Origin: Ctenosaura bakeri
Lineage: Eukaryota > Chordata > Lepidosauria > Squamata > Iguanidae
Length of the DNA stretch: 64,000 nt
Reading direction: 5' to 3'
Assembly: GCA_948474755.1 (NCBI GenBank)
Contig: CAOLHI010000063.1
Span: forward strand, 806,001-870,000
Shown here: piece by piece, positions 21,840 to 33,119 of the stretch
How positions within the stretch are numbered: the first letter of the stretch is position 1
Layout of the letters: every line of letters begins with the position of its first letter
Program-made: the position numbers and the translations under genes
Notes under the pieces: model-generated
The model's input: only the letters and a program-made list of their open reading frames with translations
Databases searched by the model: none
What the model was told of the DNA's origin: nothing

Positions 21840-22906
21840 TTAATCCTCCTCTAGAACTCCTTCTAATTCCCCTTCTTTCTGTTCCAGGGTTCCGCCCGAT
21901 GCTCCTCCCTCTTGAAACAATGTCTGTCCATCTCCAGAGTTGTCTTCTTCTTGTTGAGGTTGCAGTCTTCCGTCCTCCATGGCGCTCTGTTCCTGTTCCT
22001 GATTTTCCCCCATCTCAGAGATATTTTTTGGAAGCTCATTCTTCAATCTCTCCATCATCTCTTTTGCTTTATACACTGAATTAATCTGATATCTCCATTG
22101 TTTATATGTAAATGACAAGCCTTCAATTTTTTCCCAACGATAACTAATTTGGAACTTTATCAAAAGATTTGCCAAAGGTTTGTATTCTTGTCTTTTCTTT
22201 AAGATCTGATAAGGAATGTCTTTTAAAATTCTTACGTCTTTGTCTTCGATTTTCAAGGGTCCATCGTAGCTTTGTTGGAGTACTCTATCCCTTATAATTG
22301 TCCTTGTGAAAATAATAATAATATCTCTGGGTAGTTTCCTCTCTCTCGCCACTCTAGAGGACAGCCTGAAAATTCTGTCAATATAACTCTCCATCTTCTC
22401 CTTGTCAATGTTGATGAAATCTGCCAGAGCCGGAACTATAGTCTCTAACAAATTTTCCATGGAGGCCTCTGGAACGCCTCTTAAACGCAATGATCTCTCT
22501 CGATATCGCAACTCCTGTAGAGTGATCTGGACTTCATCCTCTTGTTGTCTCTCCTTAACTATCGTCATTTCCTTTTCTACTTGTTTTACTTGCTGCTTTA
22601 TCTCTTTATTATCCATTTTTAGCTTTGTCACATCCGTTGATATGTTTTCCAGTCACTTCCCCAGTCTATTTCTTGTTTCATATCTTCTCTCATCTCTTTT
22701 CTTGTTTCCTTTATGTCTCTTTGTAGATCTTCTCTCATACTTTTGAACTCTTCCCTCATTTGTAACATAAAATCTTGTGATTTCTGAGGTATGTCCACAG
22801 ATATTCTCCTAGCTGCTTGGGAAGTAGTTGCCTGAAAGGTTGCCTGAAGGATAGTTGCTGCCCCAGAGGCTGCGGCAGCAGCCGCTGCCTTTCTTGTTCT
22901 TTGATC
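21840..22906 (-). pseudogene. L1 ORF1 (nucleic-acid chaperone), one frameshift
   Basis: L1 ORF1 protein binds L1 RNA as a coiled-coil trimer. Minus strand: an Ala/Thr-rich N-terminus, then a long charged coiled coil ('MREEFKSMREDLQRDIKETR' onward), then the RRM-type domain ('RSLRLRGVPEASMENLLETI', 'DIIIIFTRTIIRDRVLQQS') and a C-terminal domain with 'DIPYQILKKRQEYKPLANLL'. An unusual acidic, Gln-rich tail follows (21990-21840). A one-base frameshift near 22655 breaks the coiled coil. The start is the Met at about 22906-22918. Confidence 0.85.
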
Positions 22907-22918
22907 CATACTTTGCAA

Positions 22919-24600
22919 CTATTGATACCAATTAGTTTTAGATATTCAACATACAAATATTTAAGTCAAACACTATCAGGATTAAACAACTCAATGCTTC
23001 TCGACACTTTATGTTTAAATCTTACAAAATAAGAATCCTAGCCTTAAACAAATGTTTACTTCAATATGTAATCAATTTCATACTTTATAAAAATAAAATA
23101 TCACTAAAATGCTAATATACTCTAAAATGCTAAATGAACTCTAAAGTCATATATCAATTCTTTTCTTTTCAATTCAATAGATCAATTCATTTCAGAAATT
23201 TTAAAACTTATAACCCCTTATAATATATCTAAAATAAATCTAAAGTCAAAATCTAAAATCAAACTACAAAGTAATGTTATATCAATCAAATCCTAGTATT
23301 ACGTATTTTATATTTTATAATCAGAGCATATATGTTCAGTTCATGTTCTTACATTGTGTAAAATTCAAATCATAGATAACATAGGTATTATTCCATTCAA
23401 TATAAAATTCTCACAAGTCTGTGCTTAGGCCTAGACCTCTTAATTCCCCCTCCCTCCGGAGCTATGGTTCCAGTTTCTGGATACTTGTCTGAATTCACTT
23501 GTAAACCTGGTGATAGCTAAAAGCCAAGCCACTCTTATGTCCTCACAGCACAGCCATAACAAAGCTCTCCCAAATGTATTTTTAACTTCTCAATTAGCTC
23601 TCAGTTGGTTCTCACAGCCGAAGCCTCAAAAAAGTAAAAAAAAAAAAGAAAAGAAAAGAAAGCACACTGTACACAACTCCAATTACCATCCACAGGGAAG
23701 AAGAAGAAAAAAATCCAAATGTCCAACTTCTTTGTACTTTGAATTATATTTTACACTTCGAACTTTATGTTCAAATGGGAGAGGAGAGAAAACAAATCCA
23801 AACATAAAATTGCAAAAAAACCAATAGTCAAGTATTCACAGTCTCAATCCAACTCTCAGTTCGCTGCCTCTTTCCTTCTGAAATAGCAAAGAAGAGAAAA
23901 AAAAATCCAATTTATTCCAAATTATAAATCCAGCTGGTCCGAATCCTAGTACCGTATATCCAAATAAGTTCCAAATTAAATAGGCATCAGAAGTCTCAAG
24001 AAAAAAGTATTAATGACTATTATAGCTATTTGATTAACTCTTTAATAGAGTCCAGTCCAGTCTCTACACATAGTTATGTCCAATAGTCCTTCAGGAATTC
24101 AGGCATAAACTCTTATATTCAGGCAAACTGTCTCCATCCCGAGGAAAAACAAAGAAATGTAAAAAGCAAAATTAATCCACACTTACACTCACTGACAGCG
24201 AAGTCTCTTCATGATAAGCATCTGCCCACCATTGCTAGTCTAGCTATCGTTGCAGTTTAAAATGAAAAGAAATCCAAGATCAGTCAGCTTACTGTTAGAT
24301 GTTGATGTGTCTTCTCCTTTAAAAATTGGCAGTGGCGCTTTTGCCGTATCTACGGCATTCCTATTGGATCCGTCAAGCTCTTTGGTCCTCCAGGCGTCTC
24401 CTGCCCCTGCTCTGTTTTGCAGAGGCTCAATGCCGGATCAGTAACCCCCTTCGAGCAGTTCCGCACCCCCTTTACCAGAGGGGTGTCTCCCCGCTTCTCA
24501 GATGGAAGAAAAGCGGCTGGAAACCAATGGGATACAGCTCGGAGATCGCAGAGCTTCACTCCGTGCTGCCACTCGCGTGCGCCATGCAACCCGGAAGTCC
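22919..24600 (-). other. L1 5' UTR
   Basis: Non-coding leader of the L1 above, read from 24600 leftward. The first 260 bases are GC-rich with CpGs, as expected for an internal L1 promoter. The rest (23000-24200) is AT-rich and includes an A/G-rich stretch at 23635-23665. No ORF. Confidence 0.7.
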
Positions 24601-24616
24601 CTTGCAGCCTCCTGAT
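24601..24616 (+). repeat. Target-site duplication of L1, right copy
   Basis: CTTGCAGCCTCCTGAT, identical to 19466-19481. Confidence 0.9.
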
Positions 24617-26734
24617 CTTGAGCTAATTAATTCCTCACTTTTTCAAGGAGGTATTTGGCATTGCAGAGTGGCCCTTGTGGCACCTACGTTTTGGGATAAC
24701 ACTGTCACCTTGCAAATGACAGAGAAGTGATATCACACCATTTCATGTTAAGATTGATTTCATAGTAGCTGTGATAGAAGCTCTGGAAACGTGTTACTCT
24801 GATTTCTGAGGTCTCTTGGAGGACACCTCAATGTGCTCCACATGATGGAGATATGGAAACTAGCCAGCGCATGAGCAATAGCAGTGCAAGAGGCAGGGTA
24901 ACCTAGTGGGGTCTTTTTACCCAGTTTTTACGGGGTCAGGCCAAGCCATAAACCAAACAAAAATGTCCAATAAATGATTTTATTGAATGAAAGTCTTATG
25001 CAGCAATGCAATCACTCACACACTCGCTCAAGACCTATTAAGAAGCAAAAGAGAGGAAATTGGATAGGGGAATATTGAAGGAGTTGTAGCTGGGGTAATA
25101 TTGCACCTTTTCCTGAAGTCCTCAGTCCAGGAAAAACAGAGAAGAAGTGGAGCTCAGCATGGACAGGGCTAAGAGGATTGCTCAACGGACAGAGCAACGG
25201 TCTGCTGGGATGACCGGGAGTGATCCAACGAACTGCTCAAAAACTGGGGCTATTTGTAGGGGAAAAAGTACCTGGAGGGCTAATCCTTTCCTGGGGAGAA
25301 CAATGGGTGTTGCAACGAGAAAGAAGCTCCACAATGGTAACTTCCTTTGCGTGATGAGATTACAAGGTGTTGCCCAAGTCTCAGGATTTTCAGTTGCATT
25401 TGGTTGTGGTGTGACTTCACGTAAATGGTCCTCGCCTGATAGGATGTTTGCTCAACTTGGGGCAAACATGCTAATCCCCTTGAGTAGGCTTCTCAGGGGC
25501 TGAGGACCCTTTGTCTACTGTGGGTTTGCACAGCTTTAGGTCTCCTGGAGCTACGTGACTGGGGATTTAACTGGCCTGACCTGGTTTTCAATTGTTCAAC
25601 TGTTGCTGCCTACGTGCTCATCCGGGCGACTTCTCAGGCACACAGAATCATATCTAACATCATAATTGTAGACCCTGGGACAGGTTTTTTCCAATGGAGT
25701 AATAGTTATGCTTATATTAGAGTATTACTCCATTTAATAAAAGTAGAAGCAATTATATTATAAATGTAGTTTATTTTTTAGGGGCAAGGAATGAGATGAT
25801 TCAGCTGTTTTATTGAACTTTGAAGTAATACAGTAAGTATTTACTAATAACTATTGCCTGAAGAATTGGGAATCATGTCTGTAACTTTTTTTTACCCTTT
25901 TTTGTTTCTTTATTTGTTTAAATAATTGTTTATTGTTTAGTTACTAGATATTAGGTAACTTTTATGTATTTTTCTCCTTCTATGCTGTTTTATATTTGTT
26001 AAATCTGCTTTTCATAAATATATTTTAAAAAAAGTGACTTCACTGTTGTCTCAATCCCAAAGTAAATAAAGTTCTGTTCTCATATGAATTCTATTTTATA
26101 AAGTCCTTGTCCAGTATCTCATACTCTACATTTTTACAAATGATAACAATTTCCTAAAGTCTTAAAGACTGTCAGATCTTGTTTTTTGCTTTGTATTGTG
26201 GCTACACAACTAAGAAACGTTTTTAAAAATCCATGTTATTAAAGAAACTTTAGTGACTTTTGTTGCTTCCTTTACAAGCAGGCAGCTCAGGCTGTGGTGC
26301 AAGCTGGAAACTACAATTCCTCTCCCTTCTGCTTGCGACTGACTGCGTCTTATGTGGGGATTATGTGACGACACACCTTTGTTAAGGGGTTGATTTTCTC
26401 CCGTCTCAAACCACTGAAACCAGGAAATGCCACACAGTGCATCCCCTCTTTGTAGGAGCTGTGAAGAAGACAACCCACACATCACCATCTTCCTTCTGGA
26501 AACCCCATCTAGTTTTGATGGAAGGAACTAGTTGATAAAATATAAGGCTGCGTACTGTCACTAGATCCTGATAGGAGGAGGTAAGCTGCAAGTGGAAAAA
26601 GGGAAAAGAACAGACTGCTATTTTTACTGCTGATGGCTTTGCAGGTGAGGAGTCTCCAAAACTTACAGGACTTCACCTGGGCACAGGCAAGGCAAAATAA
26701 CAGATTTTAGCCAAAGCAACAGGTACTTGTAGAT
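24617..26734. other. Intergenic sequence with a weak LTR-like block
   Basis: No gene seen. On the minus strand, 25685-24884 begins 'tgtcccagggtc', contains an AATAAA near 24980 ('ttcattcaataaaatcattt') and ends 'tgcctcttgca', which is an LTR-like TG...CA layout of about 0.8 kb. No matching target duplication was found. The part 25690-26200 is AT-rich and featureless. Confidence 0.25.
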
Positions 26735-26947
26735 AACAATACCAGTTAATTTCTATACCAATTATCAGTGTGAAGCATTCCCTAAGTGGTTTACAATGTG
26801 TTTTGGCTAATTGTCCCCAACAAGCCAGGTACTCATTTTACTGCCCTACAGAAGGATAGAAGGCTGAGTCAACCTGGAGCCCTGCCGGATTGAACTCACA
26901 ACCTTGTGGCTGCAATATTGACATTTAACCACTGCACCACCAGGCTG
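26735..26947 (-). mobile_element. tRNA-derived SINE, copy 1
   Basis: Read on the minus strand it begins 'ggtggtgcagtggttaaatg' (A-box-like) and contains 'tgtgagttcaatccggcag' (B-box-like), then 'ggttgactcagccttctatc'. It ends in the 'agtggtataga' type tail. The plus-strand order is shared with 31951-32154, so the two are copies of one family. The family name is not certain to me. Confidence 0.75.
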
Positions 26948-28151
26948 TAAAGCACTACATAAAGCACTATGTACAGTGACAGCATTACATAAATAAATGA
27001 TAATAAGATGTTCATCAGTCCAAATTAGTATACGGACAAACCTGTTGCATCCTCTCAGATGAGGAACACAAAAAGAAATGATGGCAATAAGAAAAAAGCC
27101 AAAATCCAGAGCTGGGCAGTAAATTTGTCAGGGCCAATGAAAATGCCAAGAAGTGCCAAACATTTCAAGTTTTTTGTAACTTTTTAATAAGGGGAGATTG
27201 TGAACAAAGCAAAAAGGTAGGGAGGAGAGGGAAGAATTTGGGAATTATATTTAGTTAGTCTTAAAATTAAACAAGTGAAGGACTATAGATTAGGGGTGAG
27301 GAACAATATCTGGAGGTGTGTCCCTCAAGATGATGATGATTCCCAGCTCCTGTTATCCTGACCTTTGGCTATTCAAGTTCATGCGGAGGTCCCAACATCT
27401 GGAAGGCTGTAACTTCCTGATCCCAGCTTCACACATTCAAATTGCACTCTACCCAATACTGCGATGGTCTTAGGTTGTGCCCAAGACTTTCCCAAGACCT
27501 ACCAAAATGGAGAAACAAATAAATCTCCCATTATTGAATTTACAAAATTTATTGCTCAGAACCTGAACATCAGAGTATCCTTAACTGAAAAATACAGGTT
27601 CCTTATGAAGCGGGAAACAAAAGGACAGAGAAACTAGACAATTTTCATATTAAGGTAGAGATCATTTTAAATGGTGGTTTAAAAACTGCACTGAAAGGTC
27701 ACATTTTAAAAATTCAAGTGAAGTCAAATCAGGGAACTTATGCCCAGTAGCTGGAGAGGATATACCTTCACAGAATAAAGTCCAGCTTCAGGCACTATAA
27801 AATTCTCTCCACTGTTTAACAACATCTGGAGCCTATCTTAAACTACACCCAGGCTCTGTCTCATTCCTCCAGGACATGTCTGGGAACACATTGTTTTTGC
27901 AGGTATACCAATCAGTGCACAGGGTTTCTGAAATTCTGATGGCTTGCAATGTATGTGTATTTTTGTAGAGCAGGGTATTCAGACACTCATCATGATTCTA
28001 ATTAACCATTAACTTTATACTGGTATAAGGATTCACCAGATTTTGGCAAAGTAATTCATTCCTGTTAACCTATTGCAGTGCTTGGGAAGAAACCCAGGAT
28101 CGTGTCAAAAAAGCAGTCTATGGTGCTTGTTCCATTATTTTCTGTTGCCTT
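26948..28151. other. Intergenic, no gene seen
   Basis: Mostly unique-looking sequence. A short MITE-like piece occurs at about 27295-27420 ('gaggaacaatatctggaggt' to 'caacatctggaaggctg'). No ORF with coding character. Confidence 0.4.
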
Positions 28152-28176
28152 CTGCTGCTGCTGCTGCTGCTGCTGC

Positions 28177-28219
<43 letters not shown>
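28152..28219 (+). repeat. Compound microsatellite (CTG)8 then (ATT)14
   Basis: Eight CTG units (28152-28175) pass through 'ct' directly into fourteen ATT units (28178-28219). Both parts are uninterrupted. Confidence 0.95.
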
Positions 28220-28222
<3 letters not shown>

Positions 28223-29069
28223 AGAAAAACAAAGCATAAGAGAATGGCATCAAACTTGAAAAATTGCTGTCAAATCCCCTGTAAAATTAACTTTTTAAAG
28301 TAACTAGAAACCATTACTAGTTAAACTAAGAAGTGTTCTTACTTTTACTACATGTGACTTTGACACACCCTCATTATTTTCCTAATCTTCAGAAAATTTT
28401 CTGATGTTCTATTTTGCCATATACCGTATACATATACACATTTATCCATAGTTGTCTGGGACAATAATGTTAGAAGGCTAAATATAGTACATGAGCTTTC
28501 AGTTATTCTTCTCAGAGGATAAGCACTTACAGACTCTTGTGCTCAGAGGAATAGATTAAACGAACACACTGCCAAGCATGTTCCTATTTTGCGAAATCTC
28601 TCAGTACGTCAAGACTAAACATTATAAGTTGCCTGTTTCCGACAGAGTCGCATCCATCCTTTAGTGGTACTGAATCATCTTTTTTTTCCAGCTTGAAACT
28701 GAATTGGTAAATAGAGCAAAGTGAGTGAATCAGGGAGTGAGTGAGTCAAGCTGAAAGTAATACGGTTATATTTCAGCAAAAGAAAGTTGAACTGCTGATA
28801 TCAGACCTATCAAATACAGGTCTCTTAAGTATGTGTCCTAACAAAATGTTCTTATGGATACAGTCATTTTAGTTAAATATATAAATACATTCTCTTTACT
28901 ATTTTCTTCATATTTTTACAAATATTCTAATAAAATAACATTGAGATACAGCTTTGAATCAGTTTCAGAATATTTAACCCACACATGGTAAATCTGGTAA
29001 CATTATTTGGAGCACTGGAAAATTTTCCAGCTGTACTTTTTCAGAAATGCCCATATCACTGTAAGGAAC
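28220..29069. other. Intergenic, no gene seen
   Basis: AT-rich sequence with no recognisable gene or repeat family. Confidence 0.4.
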
Positions 29070-29560
29070 TAGTTTGTTGTTATTAACTGCTGTCCAGTCA
29101 ACTTTGACTTGTGGCGACACTATCAATGAGAGACCTCCGTGCCACCTTGTCATTGACAGCCCTGTTCAGGTCTTGCAGACTCAGGGCCGTGGCTTCCTTC
29201 ATTGTGTCTCTCAATCTGTAATGAGATCTTCCTCTTGTCCTACTGCCTTCAATCTTGCCAAGAATTATTGTCTTTTCTAGTGAGTCAGGTTTTCTCATGA
29301 TAGGTCCAAAGTATGATGATCTTAGTTTAGCCATCTTGGATCCTAGGGAGACTTCAGGCTTAGTTTGCTCTAGGACTCATTTATTTGTTATTTTAGCAGT
29401 CTATGGCATTTGTGGTACTCTTCTCCAGCACATGTTTGATGAGTTTTCTTTCTATCAGCTTTTCTCACTGTCCAGCTTTCGCACTCATACATAAAAGTTG
29501 GGAATATGATGGCATGGACAATACTAACCTTAGCATTGAATCGTTCCTTCATAGCTGCCA
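29070..29560 (-). mobile_element. RTE/Bov-B-like LINE 3' remnant
   Basis: The minus strand encodes the C-terminus of an RTE-type RT: 'FPTFMYECESWTVRKADR' near 29500, then 'LRSSYFGPIMRKPDSLEKTI' and 'ILGKIEGSRTRGR' (29330-29230). It ends in 'cgccacaagtcaaagttgac', the tail shared with several reptile SINEs. Stops and frame changes are present. The 5' part of the element is absent. Confidence 0.68.
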
Positions 29561-30159
29561 TTCCATTCTGATTAATGACTGAACTAGTTACAGGTAGCCA
29601 TAATACTTGTAACTCATTCCTTCCAAGGTCTGGGCTTCATCTCTCCAGAAGGGCTGAAACATAGCCTGTTTATATTTGACTATATTGCAACAGCTATTGA
29701 ACCACATCTGGATTTAACCTAAAAAACAGAGCCAATGCACTGTCATCCTTTTGTAGTGAGCAAGCAAGAAAGCTGCTTCAGCTGTGTTCAAACCAAACAC
29801 AATTATCCACCTTAGTTTTTAATGAAATTATTTGCCATTCTGTCCACATGTGGCAACAGAGGCACTCTTGTGGAAGGCACAACGACTGACTTGGGCTTCC
29901 TGCCAACCAGCTGAAGTTCTAAAGTCTGCTCATTTTTATAATCAAGGTATCCAAAAAATAATCTGCTCTGGTCAGCATGCAGCTGAAAAGACATTTCAGC
30001 TGTTTGGGTCTCCTACCACAAACATGCCATCATGGTAATTTTGTAAAGTGTTTTGAAGAAGTTAATTATACACCCTTGTAAATTTAAAACTGGCTTTCAG
30101 TTGTGTGACCTGTGCTATACAATATACTGTTTGATGTGTGGGTTGTGTATATATGTACA

Positions 30160-30372
30160 TGTTGTCAAGTTGCTGTCAACTTATGGCGATCCTATGAATT
30201 TCATAGGATGTTCTCAAGCAAGGAATACTCAGAAGTGTTTTTGTCATTTACTTCCTCTGAAGTATAGCCTACAGCACCTAGCATTCATTAGTGGTCTCTC
30301 ATCTAAGTACTAACGAGGATTGACCCTGTTTAGGTTCCAAGGTCAGATGGGATCTGATGCTTTTAGGGCAGC
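30160..30372 (-). mobile_element. 5S-rRNA-derived SINE
   Basis: On the minus strand, about 30372-30265 matches much of 5S rRNA: 'gggatctgatgcttt' side, then 'aacagggtcaatcctcgtta', 'gtacttagatgagagaccac' and 'ggtgctgtaggct'. The tail 30265-30160 ('cataggatcgccataagttg') matches the RTE-type tail at 29070-29110. This arrangement fits the 5S-Sauria type of SINE described from squamates. Confidence 0.72.
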
Positions 30373-30690
30373 TCTTCTTCACCAAGGACCCCCAAGATTT
30401 AATTCAAGATTTAAAACTCTAAAGTGTATCAAATATTTAAAAATGCTTTCGAACGGTTTGAAATATTGTAATGAACCTTTGTACAAATGTTGTCTATCAC
30501 CAGCAAAATAGTCCTACTCTTTGAGATCAATGTATGATCTGTCTGTCTGTCCATCTGCTTTTCTTTCTTTCTATTTTAATTGTAAAAGCTCATAATATTT
30601 CTTCAAGCTTTCACAGACCCCCTGTGACAACATAGTGGCCCACCGCGGGTCCACAGACCACAGGTTAAAAAGTGCTGCTTTCGGGTATGT
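30362..30690 (-). mobile_element. Possible hAT-type DNA transposon remnant
   Basis: The ends read 'ggcagctcttcttcaccaag' on the left and, complemented on the right, 'agcagcactttttaacctgt' followed by 'ggtctgtggaccc'. Imperfect inverted ends of the CAG...TTTCAACC kind are typical of hAT elements. The interior is AT-rich and non-coding. The left edge overlaps the end of the 5S SINE. Confidence 0.4.
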
Positions 30691-31300
30691 GGGTACCTTA
30701 TTAGGTACAGTTAGGGCTACTGCCATCTAGTGGCAAGACAGAAATCACTCCTGTGTCTATTTTTTTTTTTTTAATCTATAAACTCTCTCCTATTTCAACC
30801 TTGTTTATCAGGAATGAGTTAGGATTATTTGCTACAATGTGCCCAGTACAGCCAGAGTGGACAATTTTGGCATATCTGTGGACCAATTTTCTGTTCCTGG
30901 GTCCCTCCATAGGATGCATAGTCTGCCTAAAACCAAAATTAGAAGGCTAGTCCTGATTTTGGAAAACATGCATTTTGATGTTATACAATAGAGGCAGTGT
31001 TCACCTCTTTAAAAAACCAGTCACTGTTCCTGGAAAGGCAATTCACTCATTTTTGTGTCAGAAGAACGAAGGTCTACGGCCACAAAAAAATAAAAAACAG
31101 CTCAGGAAGCAGGGAGGAAAGCTACATGCACCACCAGGTCAGTACTTTGTTCACCTCTGCAGTAGATAGTAGATATGCAGTAGGTAATAATAGTTGGAAA
31201 GGGTCATAAAAATCACGTATGATCTATTTCAGAATGGCATCTTGTTTTGATTTGCAGTAACTGAGCACATACTTCAATCTTGGTGTCTGAAAAGAAAAAG

Positions 31301-31627
31301 ATGCCAAACATGAGGCAGTTTTTGGAGGAATGTGTCAACCTTCTTTTCTCCCTGAGTATTTAGACACTATGTTTAACATAAAATTGGAACAGACTCCAGG
31401 GGCCATCCAATCCAGCCCCCTGCCATGCAGGAACCCACATCAAAGTGATCCAACAGATGGGAGTGCTTTGAGTGTTTGTTTCTGCATGGCAGGGAGTTGG
31501 ACTGGATGGTCCCTGTGGGCTCTTCCAACTCTGTGATTCTGTAATTCTATGATAAACACAGTGTCTAAATACTCAGGGAGGAAAAGGTTTGCACACATTC
31601 CTCCAAAAACTGCCCTATGTTTGGCAT
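31301..31627. repeat. 327-bp palindrome containing two head-to-head CR1 tails
   Basis: The left arm 'atgccaaacatgaggcagtt' to 31390 is the inverted counterpart of the right arm 31540-31627 ('aactgccctatgtttggcat'). Words such as 'ttttggaggaatgtgt' and 'gagtatttagacact' occur in both. The inner part holds a CR1 3' end on the minus strand (31390-31460, 'ccccctgccatgcaggaac') facing one on the plus strand (31465-31555, 'ctgtgattctgtaattctat'). The arms are diverged by perhaps 10-15 per cent. Confidence 0.85.
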
Positions 31628-31950
31628 TATATTTCCATCAACTTTGAAAGTCTTCTGTCTGTGCAAATGCTGCAAGTTCCCGCCACTCTCTCACACTTCA
31701 GTACAACCAAGAAACAGAACTCAGGCGGAGACTTATTTTGCTCTCAGTTATTCCAACTGAGTTTTACGGGACAAAAGCAGCAGACTGCAAAGCTGACTGA
31801 TATTTGGAAAAGATGAAGACTTTCATTTTACTGTGGATATAGAGGTGAGTCTTGATTCACATCAGGGTTGTGTTCCTGGATTCACAATGTAAATTGAGAC
31901 TGATGTAAATGGGAGGAGCCAGTCCCATTAGGAATCACTGGAGGCCAGAG

Positions 31951-32154
31951 CAATAGCAATAGCAGTTATATTTCTATACCACTTATCAGTGCAAAGCACT
32001 CCCTGAGCGGTTTACAATGTGTGTTAGCTAATTGCCCCCAACAAGCTGGGTCCTCATTTTACCAACCGATGGAAGGCTGAGTCAACCTGGAGCCCTGCAG
32101 GATCAAACTCACAATGTTGTGGTTGTGGTACTATTTAACTACTGTGCCACCACA
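31951..32154 (-). mobile_element. tRNA-derived SINE, copy 2
   Basis: Same family as 26735-26947. Shared words include 'tctataccacttatcagtg', 'gcggtttacaatgtgtg', 'aaggctgagtcaacctggag' and 'actgtgccacca'. On the minus strand the tRNA-like head is at the right end. Confidence 0.75.
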
Positions 32155-33119
32155 TGAGTTCCAACTGAGCTGCCATGGCCACAAAATTAGCAATTTTATG
32201 CAACCCATCACCAGTTTAAAGAAGTTTAAAGCATAAAATGTCAGAGTTACCTTTTGCAGGCTAGAGAAATGCACAGGCGTTCTCCTGAGGCAGAAGAAAC
32301 AGCACCTACTGATCCCAAGGTGGAGTCAGTTGGGATCAGCTGGCTTGCCATTAAAGAGCAACTACCATACATTCTTCTGCTGCATTTTCTCCAGCAGGCT
32401 TCCCAGGTGGAGAAAGCACGTCAGGAGAGAGGCAGGCAGCACATCTCCTGCTATGTCTTCTGAAACAGGTACAGGCAGCACATCTCCTGCTATACTCTCC
32501 AGCAGGCTTGCCAAGCAAAGGAAGCAGACTGTAGTTGCAAACCTGCTGCCTAAACGAGCAGGACAAACCTCTTCTAGCCACACTAAAACATAAAGATTTC
32601 CAGTTTCTTCTTTACTCTTACCTTCCCCCTTCTCAGCAGGCAAAGGAAACCTTTCTAGTAAGAGCAAGAGGGCAGTTGCCTCCTCACCCTCTCCACTCCC
32701 CCAGGGCCCCTTGGTTTTAAAACATGTTTTAACTGAGCTGCTGCAGTCCTAATTTACATTGCATTTGATGTTATAGATTCAGGCTTTATATTTAAATTGC
32801 TTTATGTTTGTTTATTGTCAATAGCAGATAACTGTTATGGAATGGCATCCAAATGACATAAATGAAAAATATGTGGTGATATATAAAAATCATAAATAAA
32901 AATGTGGCTTGGTCATGTCTCCGCAGCAAGGCAGCTCAGAAGCCTTAGATTTTTGGACTACAACTCCCAGGATCCCCCACCCAGCACGGCCTCCCTCCAG
33001 AAGCAGCTCCAAAGGCGAGGCGAGGCAGTGTGCTGCAAACCATCAAGCCCTCCCAGGGGACAGAGACACATCTGTGGTGCAGAAAGAGCATGCCCTGCTT
33101 GGGGGACCTACTCCTTAAC
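32155..33119. other. Region upstream of PNPLA6 promoter
   Basis: No gene. A short duplication 'aggcagcacatctcctgcta' occurs at 32433 and 32474. A MITE-like 'ttggactacaactcccagga' lies at 32955. Confidence 0.4.

Larger units (their letters stand above)
19482..24600 (-). mobile_element. L1 LINE with intact ends and internal ORF2 deletion
   Basis: A minus-strand L1. The 3' poly(A) is the T-run at 19481-19491. The 5' end is at 24600 (element sense 'ggacttccgggttgcatgg'). A perfect 16-bp target-site duplication flanks both sides, so both ends are true ends. The 5' UTR is about 1.7 kb (24600-22919), GC-rich at its start. ORF1 follows (22906-21840). ORF2 resumes at about 21780 in the RT palm and runs to 19738. 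The endonuclease and the start of the RT are missing. At 5.1 kb it is roughly 1.5-2 kb shorter than a usual full L1. Confidence 0.92.

Noticed and set aside
26735..26947. tRNA-like A and B boxes
   Set aside because: Not a tRNA gene: no cloverleaf could be built, and a long SINE body follows. Annotated as a SINE.
30265..30372. 5S rRNA gene on the minus strand
   Set aside because: Diverged and fused to an RTE-type tail, so a SINE head rather than a 5S gene.
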